DNA from: Oscillospiraceae bacterium
GTDB lineage: Bacteria; Bacillota; Clostridia; Oscillospirales; CAG-272
Assembly (NCBI GenBank): GCA_015065295.1
Contig: SVQN01000010.1
Span: forward strand, 1 to 54,533
DNA length: 54,533 nt
Direction: 5' to 3'
The notes below the pieces were generated by a model, which saw nothing but the letters and a program-made list of their open reading frames with translations, searched no databases and was not told the origin of the DNA. Positions 1 to 7,427 of the stretch are shown here, piece by piece; the first letter of the stretch is position 1; each line of letters begins with the position of its first letter. Both the position numbers and the translations under genes were made by a program.

Positions 1-127
1 AAAATTTGATAAATCAAATCCTGCACTTCTATTCACAGACAATTTGTTTATCTAAATCGTTCAACGGAGCGGCGAGGGCACCGCTCCCTACGGGTGAAGT
101 TGTTGATGCAGATATCCATCGAACTCA
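1..127. repeat. Right part of a GTAGGG palindromic element (type GGAGCG core), cut by window edge
   Basis: The stretch matches the reverse complement of the left half of the element at 53422-53638. Shared blocks are CTGCACTT, ACAGACAATTTGTT, AAATCGTTCAA, a GGAGCG-type arm and the CCGCTCCCTAC end at 81-91. It is followed at 118-127 by ATCGAACTCA, the outer inverted repeat typical of this family. No gene is visible in 1-309; the whole interval is repeat sequence. Confidence 0.75.
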
Positions 128-150
128 TCATCAGAAAAAACAAACGCTTT

Positions 151-271
151 GTAGGGCGGGGGTTTATCTCCCGCCGAGAAGAAATTCAAACCGTTTGTTC
201 CGGCGGGAGATAAACCCCCGCCCTACGGATTGTAAATTTTCCAATCAAATTCTATTCCATCGAACTCACGT
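151..271. repeat. GTAGGG palindromic element, CGGGGG core
   Basis: Positions 151-176 (starting GTAGGGCGGGGG) and 201-226 (ending CCCCCGCCCTAC) form a perfect 26-bp inverted repeat around a 24-nt loop. The right outer repeat ATCGAACTCACGT is at 259-271. The same element recurs at 39678-39843 with two compensated base-pair changes in the stem. Confidence 0.85.
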
Positions 272-274
272 ATA

Positions 275-300
275 TTAAAGTTTTTGAAAGGGGTTCAAAG
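275..300. repeat. Fragment of the AAAGTTTTTGA...GGGGTT hairpin repeat
   Basis: The sequence AAAGTTTTTGAAAGGGGTTC just before rarA matches the tail of the hairpin repeats at 8765-8819 and 12462-12515, but the hairpin itself is missing. It is probably a degenerate remnant. Confidence 0.5.
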
Positions 301-309
301 AAACTTCCC

Positions 310-1545
310 ATGTCTATTCTCCAGCCTCTTGCCGACCGGGTACGTCCGGAATCCTTTGATGATATTGCCGGTCAGGCAGATCTTTTCGGACCGAACGGAA
401 TCCTCCGCAGAATGGTTTCGCGCGGCGTGATTCCGTCCATGATCTTCTTCGGTCCTCCCGGATGCGGAAAAACGACCGCCGCCAATGTCATTGCGAAAGC
501 ATCCGGAAAAACGCTCCACAAGCTCAACGCGACCACCGCTTCCCTGTCCGACATCCGCGACGTTGCCCGCGATACGGACGGTCTTCTCGGCGCGGACGGC
601 GTTCTGCTCTATCTCGACGAAATCCAGTATTTCAACAAAAAACAGCAGCAGTCCCTTCTCGAATACCTCGAAGACGGGCGCATCACGCTGATCGCCTCCA
701 CGACAGAAAACCCGTACTATTATATATATGACGCGCTCCTGTCAAGATGCTCCGTTTTTGAGTTCAAACACGTTTCCCCAGCCGATATTTCCCTTCGGCT
801 GAAAAATATCCTTGCGAAGCACTATCCGAATCTCCGGCTGGACGACGGCGTTCTCGATGATATTGCCCATGCCGCAGGCGGTGACGTCCGGCGCGCGCTG
901 ACGATGCTGGAGGTTGCCGAAGGCTCCGCCGATGTGGACGGGGACGGCGTTCGGCACATCCGGTCGGTGAAGGAGTTCATTCCGTCCGTGGCGCAGAGCG
1001 GCTTTGACCGGGACGGGGATGTTCATTATGACCTTCTCTCCGGTCTACAGAAGTCCATCCGCGGTTCCGATCCGGATGCCGCCGTGTTCTATCTTGCCAG
1101 ACTTCTTCAGGGCGGCGACCTGATTTCTCCCTGCCGCCGGCTGATGGTCATTGCCAGCGAAGATATCGGCGCGGCTTATCCGATGGCGGCGGTCATCACC
1201 CGCGCGTGTGTGGAATCCGCGAAGGAACTCGGTCTTCCGGAAGCGCGCATTCCTCTTGCCAACGCCGCCGTGATGCTGGCAACCGCACCGAAATCCAACT
1301 CCGCGTACAACGCCATCAACGCTGCATCCGCCGACATCGAACGCGGGATGGGCGCGGAAATTCCGAATCACCTCCGCAGTCCGCAGTTCAAGGGATACAA
1401 ATATCCGCACGATTTCCCGAATCACTGGGTCGATCAGCAGTATCTTCCCGACGATCTGCGCGGCAAAACCTATTACGAATACGGCGAAAACAAGACCGAG
1501 CAGGCCGCGAAAGCCTACTGGGATAAAATCAAGGGGACAAAATGA
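310..1545 (+). CDS. rarA: Replication-associated recombination protein A (RarA/MgsA AAA+ ATPase)
   Basis: RarA is a clamp-loader-like AAA+ ATPase that works at stalled replication forks. The 411-aa protein has the family's usual layout. An N-terminal AAA+ module carries Walker A GPPGCGKT at residues 48-55 and Walker B LLYLDE at 99-104, and a helical C-terminal MgsA-type domain follows. The start MSILQPLADRVRPESFDD is the canonical RarA N-terminus, although the ribosome site in front of it is poor. Its stop overlaps the start of the next ATPase gene as ATGA, so the two are likely translationally coupled. A repeat remnant lies immediately upstream and no clear promoter was found. Confidence 0.93.
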   Translation: MSILQPLADRVRPESFDDIAGQADLFGPNGILRRMVSRGVIPSMIFFGPPGCGKTTAANVIAKASGKTLHKLNATTASLSDIRDVARDTDGLLGADGVLLYLDEIQYFNKKQQQSLLEYLEDGRITLIASTTENPYYYIYDALLSRCSVFEFKHVSPADISLRLKNILAKHYPNLRLDDGVLDDIAHAAGGDVRRALTMLEVAEGSADVDGDGVRHIRSVKEFIPSVAQSGFDRDGDVHYDLLSGLQKSIRGSDPDAAVFYLARLLQGGDLISPCRRLMVIASEDIGAAYPMAAVITRACVESAKELGLPEARIPLANAAVMLATAPKSNSAYNAINAASADIERGMGAEIPNHLRSPQFKGYKYPHDFPNHWVDQQYLPDDLRGKTYYEYGENKTEQAAKAYWDKIKGTK

Positions 1546-2288
1546 TCTACATACGACAAATCAACATTGACTGCGGTGCACTCCGCGAAGCCGGTTCCTA
1601 CGTTGCCGGACTTCCCTTTCTGCGGAACTGGATGCCGCTGACGCTCGACGCGCCGGTCACGTTTTTCGTTGGTGAAAACGGCAGCGGGAAGTCCACGCTG
1701 ATCGAAGGAATTGCCGTTGTCGCCGGATTCAATCCGGAAGGCGGCAGCAAAAACTTCAACTTTTCCACCCGCGCCAGCCATTCCGACCTGTGTGACCATC
1801 TCCGGCTCACGCGCGGACTGGACGGAAAATGGCGCGACGGGTATTTTCTCCGTGCGGAATCGTTCTACAACGTCGCATCCAACATCGAGGAGCTTGACCG
1901 GATTCCGGCGGTCGCGCCGAAGATTTCCGAAGCCTACGGGGAACGCGGGCTGCATGAGCAATCCCACGGCGAGAGTTTTCTTGCCCTGATGCGCGAACGC
2001 TTCTTCGGACGGGGGCTGTACATCCTCGACGAACCGGAGGCCGCGCTGTCTCCCGCACGGATTCTCGCCATGATGCGGCTGATGAAACAGCTTGTTGCGA
2101 AGGATTCGCAGTTCATCATCTCGACACACTCACCGATTCTGACTGCCTTCCCCGGTGCGGCGATCTATCAGCTCGGAGAACACGGCATCCGGAAAACCGC
2201 ATGGGAACGGACGGACAATGTTCTGCTGACGAAACGGTTTCTGTCCTCGCCGGAAAGCATTCTGAACGTCCTGTTTGACGAATCATAA
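1542..2288 (+). CDS. AAA family (ABC/SMC-like) ATPase
   Basis: This 248-aa stand-alone ATPase has an ABC/SMC-type nucleotide-binding fold. Walker A is GENGSGKST near residue 45. A signature-like SHGESF lies mid-protein. Walker B is LYILDEPEAAL, followed by a D-loop and a His switch in ISTHSPIL. These features match the family of small predicted ATPases found widely in Bacteria (AAA_21/AAA_23 type). It has no membrane domain or nuclease domain. It starts inside the rarA stop codon (ATGA overlap), which suggests co-expression. The substrate and role are unknown; a link to DNA repair is only suggested by the neighbour. Confidence 0.8.
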   Translation: MIYIRQINIDCGALREAGSYVAGLPFLRNWMPLTLDAPVTFFVGENGSGKSTLIEGIAVVAGFNPEGGSKNFNFSTRASHSDLCDHLRLTRGLDGKWRDGYFLRAESFYNVASNIEELDRIPAVAPKISEAYGERGLHEQSHGESFLALMRERFFGRGLYILDEPEAALSPARILAMMRLMKQLVAKDSQFIISTHSPILTAFPGAAIYQLGEHGIRKTAWERTDNVLLTKRFLSSPESILNVLFDES

Positions 2289-2315
2289 AACACAAAATTC
2301 TAACGGAGGTACGCT

Positions 2316-2906
2316 ATGCCCAATATCAAAGACCTCAATCTTCCGCAGAAATTCCGCGAACAGTACCGCAAAAACATCGGTATGCGGATTTCATCCTCGA
2401 TCACACTGCTCACAGTTTCCGGAATCCTCTGTGCCGCCATCGACTTTTCGGGAACGCGCTACCCGGTCATGGGCGTCGTCATGGTTCTGGCGTGCGGGTT
2501 TGTTCTCGCGTGCCTGATCGCCCATGTTCACTGGATTTTATTCCGGAAAAGCTGGGTCGGCACGGTCACGGACGTGGAACTCGGCTACAAAACGAAAACA
2601 AAGGAACGAGGATTCACGCGCCGTCTGGCCGTCACACTCACAATTGACACCGGTGAAAAAAAGCCGCGCCGGATCGAACTCCTGCCGAAGCAGTATACGA
2701 AAGAAAACCTTTTCCAGATTCACGCGCCGTACAAGCCGGGCGACACGCTCGTCTATCTGCGCGGGATGAAGTACCCGTTCCGCTATGACGTGGACGAAGC
2801 GAAGGACGAAATGTTCGACGGGATGTTCGTCTGCCCGTACTGCGGGGACATCAACAAGGCGGAACGCGACACCTGCTACACCTGCGGGAAACTGTTGGTG
2901 AAATAA
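2316..2906 (+). CDS. Two-TM membrane protein with C-terminal zinc ribbon
   Basis: I do not recognise a named family for this 196-aa protein. Residues ~25-70 contain two hydrophobic segments that should span the membrane as a hairpin. A soluble beta-rich middle region follows, and the C-terminus carries a zinc-ribbon CPYCG...CYTCGK from residue 173. The start is supported by a good ribosome site (CGGAGGT) nine bases upstream. It follows the ATPase gene by 27 bp and is probably the last gene of a rarA-led operon. Zinc ribbons on small membrane proteins are often regulatory or assembly modules, but nothing here fixes the role. Confidence 0.7.
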   Translation: MPNIKDLNLPQKFREQYRKNIGMRISSSITLLTVSGILCAAIDFSGTRYPVMGVVMVLACGFVLACLIAHVHWILFRKSWVGTVTDVELGYKTKTKERGFTRRLAVTLTIDTGEKKPRRIELLPKQYTKENLFQIHAPYKPGDTLVYLRGMKYPFRYDVDEAKDEMFDGMFVCPYCGDINKAERDTCYTCGKLLVK

Positions 2907-2972
2907 ACAAAAAAACAAACATAATTAGCTAGATTTTCTCCGCGCTATCAAATGTAGCTGAAGGAAAATCTC

Positions 2973-3001
2973 TTGACTTATATTTGAAACTGTGGTATAA
3001 T
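2973..3001 (+). promoter_or_regulatory. sigma-A promoter of rpsF-ssb-rpsR
   Basis: TTGACT (2973-2978) and TATAAT (2996-3001) are separated by exactly 17 bp. They lie just upstream of the ribosomal protein leader. Confidence 0.85.
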
Positions 3002-3007
3002 GTTAAA

Positions 3008-3106
3008 TCGAACGGGTAAAAATTATCCGTCTCTCTGCCGGCAAAAATCGTAGTTGCAGGCCGAAAATCAGGGGCTCCAACCCCGAAAGTCCATAGGGAG
3101 GTATAA
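3008..3106 (+). ncRNA. Putative S6:S18 autoregulatory leader
   Basis: About 100 nt separate the promoter from rpsF. They can form an ACGGGTAA/TTATCCGT hairpin, a middle GC-rich region containing GCCGGC, and a GGGG-loop-CCCC hairpin followed by CGAAAG. Many bacteria control rpsF-rpsR by binding of the S6:S18 complex to a structured leader with a CCG motif. The position and a CCG at the last hairpin fit this, but I could not verify the full consensus. Confidence 0.4.
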
Positions 3107-3111
3107 ACAAC

Positions 3112-3429
3112 ATGGAAAAGATTGTAAATTCTTACGAAACCCTTTTTGTTATTGACCCCGATCTTACCGAAGAAGAAACCAAGGCTCTCGTTGAAAAGTT
3201 CCAGAAGCTCATCGCAGACAACGGCGAAGTAAGCGAAGTAAACGAATGGGGCAAGCGCAAGCTCGCATACCCGATCAACGATAAGACCGAAGGCTACTAC
3301 GTTCTGATCAACTTCAAGAGCGAAAGCGCACTTCCGCTCGAACTCGAACGTGTGTTCGGTATCACCGAAGGCATCTACCGTTCCATCGTAATCCGTCACG
3401 AAGAAAAGGCTGCTAAGGCTGAAGCGTAA
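3112..3429 (+). CDS. rpsF: 30S ribosomal protein S6
   Basis: S6 binds 16S rRNA together with S18 in the platform of the small subunit. The 105-aa protein has the typical S6 start ETLFVIDPDLTEEE and the conserved WGKRKLAYPI segment, followed by YGYYV/INF-type strands and a short charged C-terminus. The start codon is backed by GGGAGG eight bases upstream. Gene order rpsF-ssb-rpsR is the standard bacterial arrangement, and spacing to ssb is 23 bp. Expression is driven by the consensus promoter at 2973-3001 and may be feedback regulated through the leader. Confidence 0.97.
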   Translation: MEKIVNSYETLFVIDPDLTEEETKALVEKFQKLIADNGEVSEVNEWGKRKLAYPINDKTEGYYVLINFKSESALPLELERVFGITEGIYRSIVIRHEEKAAKAEA

Positions 3430-3452
3430 CCCTCTTTCAACAGGAGAAAACA

Positions 3453-3986
3453 ATGGCAAACTTCAACTTTAACAAAGTCATACTTGGCGGTCGTCTCACA
3501 GCCGATCCGGAACTGAAGACCACCCCGTCCGGTATTTCTGTGACCTCCTTCACCGTTGCAGTGAACCGTCGGTTCGGCGGCAAGAACGGCGAAGAAGCGC
3601 AGGCAGACTTTTTTAACGTAACGGCATGGAGACAGACCGCTGAGTTCATCACCCGCTACTTCCGCAAGGCAAGCTCCATCTGTGTGGTTGGCTCGATTCA
3701 GACCAGAACATGGATTGACCAGAACGGTCAGAAGCGTTTTGCAACGGAAATCGTAGCAGACGAAGCGTACTTTGTTGATGCCAAGAGCGAAAGCCCGCTT
3801 GCCGTACAGCAGGCAGCCAATGCCTATGGTGCCGGTGCCGGTTTCGGCGCAGCTCCGCAGGCTCCGTCCTATGTTCCGGACGGTTATGGTTACGGTGCCG
3901 CTCCGCAGGTTTCCGGCGGTTCCTATGCGAATCCGTCCGCACCGAAATTTGAAGACATTTCAGACGACGAAGAATTACCGTTCTAA
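3453..3986 (+). CDS. ssb: Single-stranded DNA-binding protein
   Basis: Ssb coats single-stranded DNA in replication and repair and recruits partner enzymes through its tail. The 177-aa protein has an N-terminal OB fold (about residues 1-108), with the early motif NKVILGGRLTADPELK and the NFFNV-like strand written here as DFFNVTAWR. A Gly/Ala/Pro-rich linker follows, and the protein ends in the acidic tip DISDDEELPF, the interaction site for partner proteins. The ribosome site is CAGGAG. It sits between rpsF and rpsR as in most bacteria. Confidence 0.97.
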   Translation: MANFNFNKVILGGRLTADPELKTTPSGISVTSFTVAVNRRFGGKNGEEAQADFFNVTAWRQTAEFITRYFRKASSICVVGSIQTRTWIDQNGQKRFATEIVADEAYFVDAKSESPLAVQQAANAYGAGAGFGAAPQAPSYVPDGYGYGAAPQVSGGSYANPSAPKFEDISDDEELPF

Positions 3987-4026
3987 TTGTAATTCACAAA
4001 ATTATAACAGGAGGCTTTCATAAGCA

Positions 4027-4335
4027 ATGGATAACGAAAGAAACGAAGCAGTTGTAGAAGAAACTGCTGCTACTACCGAAAGAACCGAAGCTGCTCCTCA
4101 GAGAATGGCACAGCGTCCCAACCGCAACAGAAGAAAGAAAGTTTGCATGTTCTGCGCTGACAACATCGAACACATCGACTACAAGGACACCGTCAGACTG
4201 AGAAAGTGCATCTCCGAACGCGCGAAGATCCTTCCCAGAAGAATCTCCGGCACCTGCGCAAAGCACCAGAGACAGCTCACCACCGCTATCAAGCGCGCGC
4301 GTGTTGTTGCTCTTCTTCCCTACATCTCCGACTAA
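4027..4335 (+). CDS. rpsR: 30S ribosomal protein S18
   Basis: S18 pairs with S6 on the 16S rRNA platform. The S18 core is clear: [15 protein letters not shown], then [20 protein letters not shown] and a basic C-terminus. At 102 aa it is longer than the usual 75-85 because of a ~30-residue acidic, Ala/Thr-rich N-terminal extension. The cysteines (CMFC, C, C) indicate the zinc-binding form of S18. AGGAGG lies 12 bases before the ATG, a slightly long spacing. The operon terminator follows directly. Confidence 0.96.
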   Translation: MDNERNEAVVEETAATTERTEAAPQRMAQRPNRNRRKKVCMFCADNIEHIDYKDTVRLRKCISERAKILPRRISGTCAKHQRQLTTAIKRARVVALLPYISD

Positions 4336-4345
4336 GTTCTTCCGG

Positions 4346-4377
4346 CCGGGTTCCCTTTTATGGGAATCCGGTTTTTT
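4346..4377 (+). terminator. Rho-independent terminator of rpsF-ssb-rpsR
   Basis: A 10-bp stem CCGGGTTCCC/GGGAATCCGG (one G-U pair) with a 6-nt loop is followed by TTTTTTG, 10 bp after the rpsR stop. Confidence 0.92.
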
Positions 4378-4384
4378 GTTTTTC

Positions 4385-4447
4385 TTGAGGGGAACCTTTT
4401 GAGGAAAGGTTCCCCTCAAACTCCCCTCCAAACCTTTTTGGGCTGTT
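4385..4447. repeat. Hairpin repeat (GGGGAACC type) plus tail
   Basis: A perfect 15-bp stem, TTGAGGGGAACCTTT (4385-4399) with its complement (4405-4419), is followed by the tail CTCCCCTCCAAACCTTTTTGG. It is in inverted orientation to the copy at 5000-5057, so the two copies bracket the foldback element. Confidence 0.85.
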
Positions 4448-4530
4448 ACAGGGATTTAGACTGTGCAAATTTTTTGTTTTTATGGGGGATTTTCTTGGGT
4501 GCCTGCGCTGACATATTGTTGATCCCATCC

Positions 4531-4912
4531 GCTGACATTTGGTTGGTTTGAAATTCCACGAAAATCGTTATGGGGAAGTCAGGCTCCGCCAAGACCCTGA
4601 CTTCCGTTGCCGAAAGAGATACGTTGATGAAGTGCGTCACGTCAAAATTCAGCTATATAAAGGAATCTCCCGCACTCCTTGGCTATCGCCGTTCGTGCTT
4701 TTCGAAGAAAACTGTATGTCAGCCGACCGAACGAACGTAAAGCGCGGACGGCGGGTGAGCCAAGACGCGCGGAAACTGACAAACCGTAGCTGAATTCAAA
4801 ATTGACGTACTAAATTGTTTGTTCGCTACATGGCGTGGGAAGTCAGGGTCTTGGCGGAGCCTGACTTCCCCGTTACAATTTTCGAAGAATTTCAAACCAG
4901 CCCCATGTCAAC
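4531..4912. repeat. ~380-bp foldback element with ~75-bp imperfect terminal inverted repeats
   Basis: The segments 4531-4605 and 4837-4912 are inverted copies of each other. Shared blocks include GGTTTGAAATTC, CGAAAAT, and the arm GGGGAAGTCAGGCTCCGCC...CTGACTTCC (4572-4605 versus 4837-4871), each of which is itself a hairpin. Further inward, 4639-4655 (ACGTCAAAATTCAGCTA) pairs with 4787-4808, and TTGGCT pairs with AGCCAA around 4680/4760. The entire element can fold on itself. The short reading frames inside are not convincing. It is the only content of the 840-bp gap between rpsR and the nitroreductase besides the flanking hairpins. Confidence 0.8.
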
Positions 4913-4999
4913 GGGCCGAACACTCTTAAACCGTACTCCACGGAGTTTTTCTCCTTTCCCCCTCCCCATCATATCAGCTACACAAACCGGCTACAACCG

Positions 5000-5057
5000 C
5001 CTAAAAAGGTTTGGGAAGGGGTTTGGGGAAACCTTTTCCTCAAAAAGGTTTCCCCAA
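5000..5057. repeat. Hairpin repeat (GGGGAAACC type), inverted copy
   Basis: The tail CTAAAAAGGTTTGGGAAGGGG is followed by a perfect stem TTGGGGAAACCTTTT (5023-5037) with 5042-5057. It is the inverted partner of 4385-4447. Confidence 0.85.
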
Positions 5058-5104
5058 GAAAAAAACACCCCCGCAAAAAAACCAGAAATATTTCAAATTA
5101 ACCA

Positions 5105-5133
5105 TTGAAAAATCCAGCAAAAAGCTATATAAT
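5105..5133 (+). promoter_or_regulatory. sigma-A promoter of the nitroreductase gene
   Basis: TTGAAA (5105-5110) and TATAAT (5128-5133) have a 17-bp spacer and lie 45 bp upstream of the start codon. Confidence 0.8.
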
Positions 5134-5177
5134 ATAAGGAAGAAAAATGATTAAATTTAACCAAAGGAAATGTAGTT

Positions 5178-5756
5178 ATGATTCGTGATATCGTGATTGA
5201 ATCCAGAAGCTACCGCAGCTTCGATGAGTCCCAGAAAATCGGGGAAGAAGACCTCCGGACACTGATTGATACCGCACGGCTTTGCCCGAGTGCCGTCAAC
5301 CGGCAGCCGCTCAAGTACCGGCTCGTGTTCGAGAAGGACGAGGTCGAGACCGTCGTCGCCAATACCGCGTGGGCGGGCGCACTGAAGGATCGTACCTTCC
5401 CGCCCGAAGGTCATCACCCCGCCGCGTTTATCGTTATGTGCTGCGATACTAAAATTTGCGAAAACCCCGACGGCTGTAAGGTCGATGTTGGCATCGCCGC
5501 GCAGACCATTATGCTCCAGGCGGCCGAAGCCGGGTTCGGCGGCTGTATGATCGGCGCGTTCAATCCCGAAACCATCGGCGATAAGCTCCGCCTTCCCAAA
5601 AAGCTCGTCCCCGTCCTTATCCTCGCGCTTGGCGTTCCGGACGAAACCGTCTTCATCTGCAATGTCGACGCCTCCGGAAATACCATCTATTTCCGCGATA
5701 AGGCCGACCTCCATTTCGTCCCCAAACGTGCGCTCGACGATATCATCGTCGAATAA
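5178..5756 (+). CDS. Nitroreductase family protein
   Basis: Members of this family are FMN-dependent NAD(P)H oxidoreductases, normally dimers. The 192-aa protein opens with RDIVIESRSYRSFDESQKI, the typical R-S-x-R-x-F FMN phosphate-binding start. It continues with LIDTARLCPSAVNRQPLKYR, the A-PS-xNxQP motif, and has the GFGGCMIGAF segment near residue 120 that lines the flavin. The length is normal for short clostridial nitroreductases. A ribosome site AAAGGAAA precedes the ATG. The next gene, a membrane protein, starts 15 bp after the stop and may be co-transcribed. The substrate cannot be inferred. Confidence 0.88.
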   Translation: MIRDIVIESRSYRSFDESQKIGEEDLRTLIDTARLCPSAVNRQPLKYRLVFEKDEVETVVANTAWAGALKDRTFPPEGHHPAAFIVMCCDTKICENPDGCKVDVGIAAQTIMLQAAEAGFGGCMIGAFNPETIGDKLRLPKKLVPVLILALGVPDETVFICNVDASGNTIYFRDKADLHFVPKRALDDIIVE

Positions 5757-5771
5757 CGCCCGGGAACCGTT

Positions 5772-6305
5772 ATGTATCTGTTTTTCGCCATCCTTCTGAC
5801 GTTCGTTTTCCTCATCCTCACAGTCTTCGCGGAAACCGGACGCGGCAGAAATCACCTCCGTCTCCTGTTTTTTGTCAATCTCGCACTCGCTTCCGGCGGC
5901 GTTCTCCTTCTCGCCGGAACGTTTTTTGCGGCAAAAAGCGCGATCACCGGTGGCGGTTTCGATGAGGAATTCGTCGGCTGGGCCTGGGATATGTTCACGG
6001 TCTTCTTCCGGCTGTCGCTGATTCCCACAGCGGTCTTCCTCGTTGTCGCACTGCTGGCGTGCCTCGTCGCCGTATTCGACCGGAAACAGCGTACCGGATT
6101 TTCCCTGAAACTCCGGCTGTCCGCCCTTTTGCTGTTTTCGATCATCCCCCTCCTCCTCGCGCCGATGTATTCCTTCCTGACGGTCAACGAATCCGTCGCG
6201 CTCGATTCCTATGTCCTCCTGACCGGCATCGCGGAAGCTCTCCTTCTCCGCGCACCGCTGCTCATCGAATACGGCCGCCGGATGCGGACAGTGACAACGA
6301 TGTGA
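5772..6305 (+). CDS. Hypothetical four-TM membrane protein
   Basis: I do not recognise a family. The 177-aa protein is almost entirely hydrophobic, with four predicted membrane spans at roughly residues 1-20, 32-52, 72-98 and 112-135. A further apolar stretch near 145-168 could make a fifth. It lacks recognisable motifs or cysteine pairs. It follows the nitroreductase stop by 15 bp on the same strand, so it probably shares that transcript. The ribosome site is weak, consistent with translation coupled to the upstream gene. Confidence 0.65.
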   Translation: MYLFFAILLTFVFLILTVFAETGRGRNHLRLLFFVNLALASGGVLLLAGTFFAAKSAITGGGFDEEFVGWAWDMFTVFFRLSLIPTAVFLVVALLACLVAVFDRKQRTGFSLKLRLSALLLFSIIPLLLAPMYSFLTVNESVALDSYVLLTGIAEALLLRAPLLIEYGRRMRTVTTM

Positions 6306-6353
6306 CGGAATTCTATTCTCCGCCTGAAATCTGTGCAAGAAGCGGGATTTCTC

Positions 6354-6382
6354 TTGAAATAATCTACGATTTATGATAAAAT
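6354..6382 (+). promoter_or_regulatory. sigma-A promoter of the envelope protein gene at 6432
   Basis: TTGAAA (6354-6359) and TAAAAT (6377-6382) have a 17-bp spacer and lie 49 bp before the ATG. Confidence 0.75.
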
Positions 6383-6431
6383 ATAGAAAACTCTGCGTAA
6401 ACTTTACCCATAAGAAAGGCTGCAATCTGAA

Positions 6432-7358
6432 ATGAAACTTTTCCGACGCAAATTCCTCGCAATCCTCCTGCTCCTCAGCACGGTCATGACCCTGTGCGTG
6501 GTGGGTGTGCAGGCGGATACAACGATCAATAAGACGGTCAATATTGCGATCGCCAACAAAAACGAGCGCGGTGCCGGGTTCGACTGGGCAAACCGTACCG
6601 ATACGCTTACCCTCGACAATCTCCGCATCGACACCGAAGACCCGTACGGCCTCCGCCTCCCCGACAACTGCACCGTCATCCTCAAGGGTGACAACTACGT
6701 CAAGGCATCCAAGTACGGCATTGCCTGCTCCGGTACCGTCATCTTCAAGGGGAACGGCTCCCTCACTGTCGAAGCGGGCGACGTCGGCTTCTACCTCGTT
6801 TCGCAGGACAGCACCCACAAGATCCGCCTGATCGAAGGTACTTATACCATTACCGCCGGTACTTACGGCGTATACAGCGAATACGCGGACTTCTCTTTTG
6901 TCGGCGACAAGATGAACATCGAAGTGACCGGCGAATCCTCTTCCGCCATTCTCGGCCGCCGCGTCAACCTCATGGGCGGTACGTTCACCGCGAATTCCTC
7001 CGTGGAATCCACGCATGAACTGGCTGTCGAAGGCATCAACCTCGACATTACCTCCAATCGCCCGGTATTTGACGCAAAGATTCTCAGCATCAAGGATGTT
7101 GAAATGACCTCCGGCGGCGCGGCTGTTGCGGAATACAACGGCGAAACCTCTCTCGTCGGCAAGTCCACGGCAAAGCACGTCCGCACCAGCGCGGTATTCG
7201 GTGACAGCGTTCCCGGATTTGTGGATTACATCTGTCTGGTCGTTCTCGCAGCCGGTGTTGCCGCCGGCATTTTCGGCCCTGCACTGCACCATAAAAAGAA
7301 GAAGAAAGAACTGTACGAACGTCTCGCCCGCGAAGGCTACGATGTTCCGCAGGACTGA
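6432..7358 (+). CDS. Exported, C-terminally anchored beta-rich protein
   Basis: The 308-aa protein has a signal peptide (MKLFRRKFLAILLLLSTVMT..., cleavage after about residue 29, VQA-DT). Repeated beta-strand units of the type 'TVILKGDNYVKA', 'TVIFKGNGSLTVEAG' and 'YGVYSEYADFSF' resemble carbohydrate-binding or right-handed beta-helix/'carbohydrate-binding domain-containing' proteins of clostridia. A single C-terminal membrane span (about residues 263-283) is followed by a lysine-rich cytoplasmic tail HHKKKKK. This suggests an exported domain tethered to the membrane. No catalytic motif was found. It has its own promoter. The function is unknown; a surface glycan-binding or structural role is an inference. 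Confidence 0.7.
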   Translation: MKLFRRKFLAILLLLSTVMTLCVVGVQADTTINKTVNIAIANKNERGAGFDWANRTDTLTLDNLRIDTEDPYGLRLPDNCTVILKGDNYVKASKYGIACSGTVIFKGNGSLTVEAGDVGFYLVSQDSTHKIRLIEGTYTITAGTYGVYSEYADFSFVGDKMNIEVTGESSSAILGRRVNLMGGTFTANSSVESTHELAVEGINLDITSNRPVFDAKILSIKDVEMTSGGAAVAEYNGETSLVGKSTAKHVRTSAVFGDSVPGFVDYICLVVLAAGVAAGIFGPALHHKKKKKELYERLAREGYDVPQD

Positions 7359-7371
7359 ACAATACAATTTC

Positions 7372-7403
7372 GGGGAAAACTTTTCGGTAAAAAGGTTTTC
7401 CCC
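7372..7403. repeat. Hairpin repeat (GGGGAAAAC type)
   Basis: GGGGAAAACTTTT, a CGGT loop and AAAAAGGTTTTCCCC lie between the stop at 7358 and the serine dehydratase ribosome site. This copy belongs to the hairpin family but lacks the GGGGTT tail. It may terminate the upstream transcript. Confidence 0.7.
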
Positions 7404-7427
7404 CTATTAATAAAGGAAGGAACTATC

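Noticed and set aside
6..278. A 90-codon frame at the window start
   Set aside because: It is translated entirely from two palindromic repeat elements.
4539..5108. Short frames of 60-97 codons in the foldback region
   Set aside because: They follow the inverted-repeat sequence, lack ribosome sites and resemble no protein.
5157..7367. A 736-aa minus-strand frame across three plus-strand genes
   Set aside because: The plus-strand nitroreductase and its neighbours have promoters, ribosome sites and recognisable motifs; the long frame has none.
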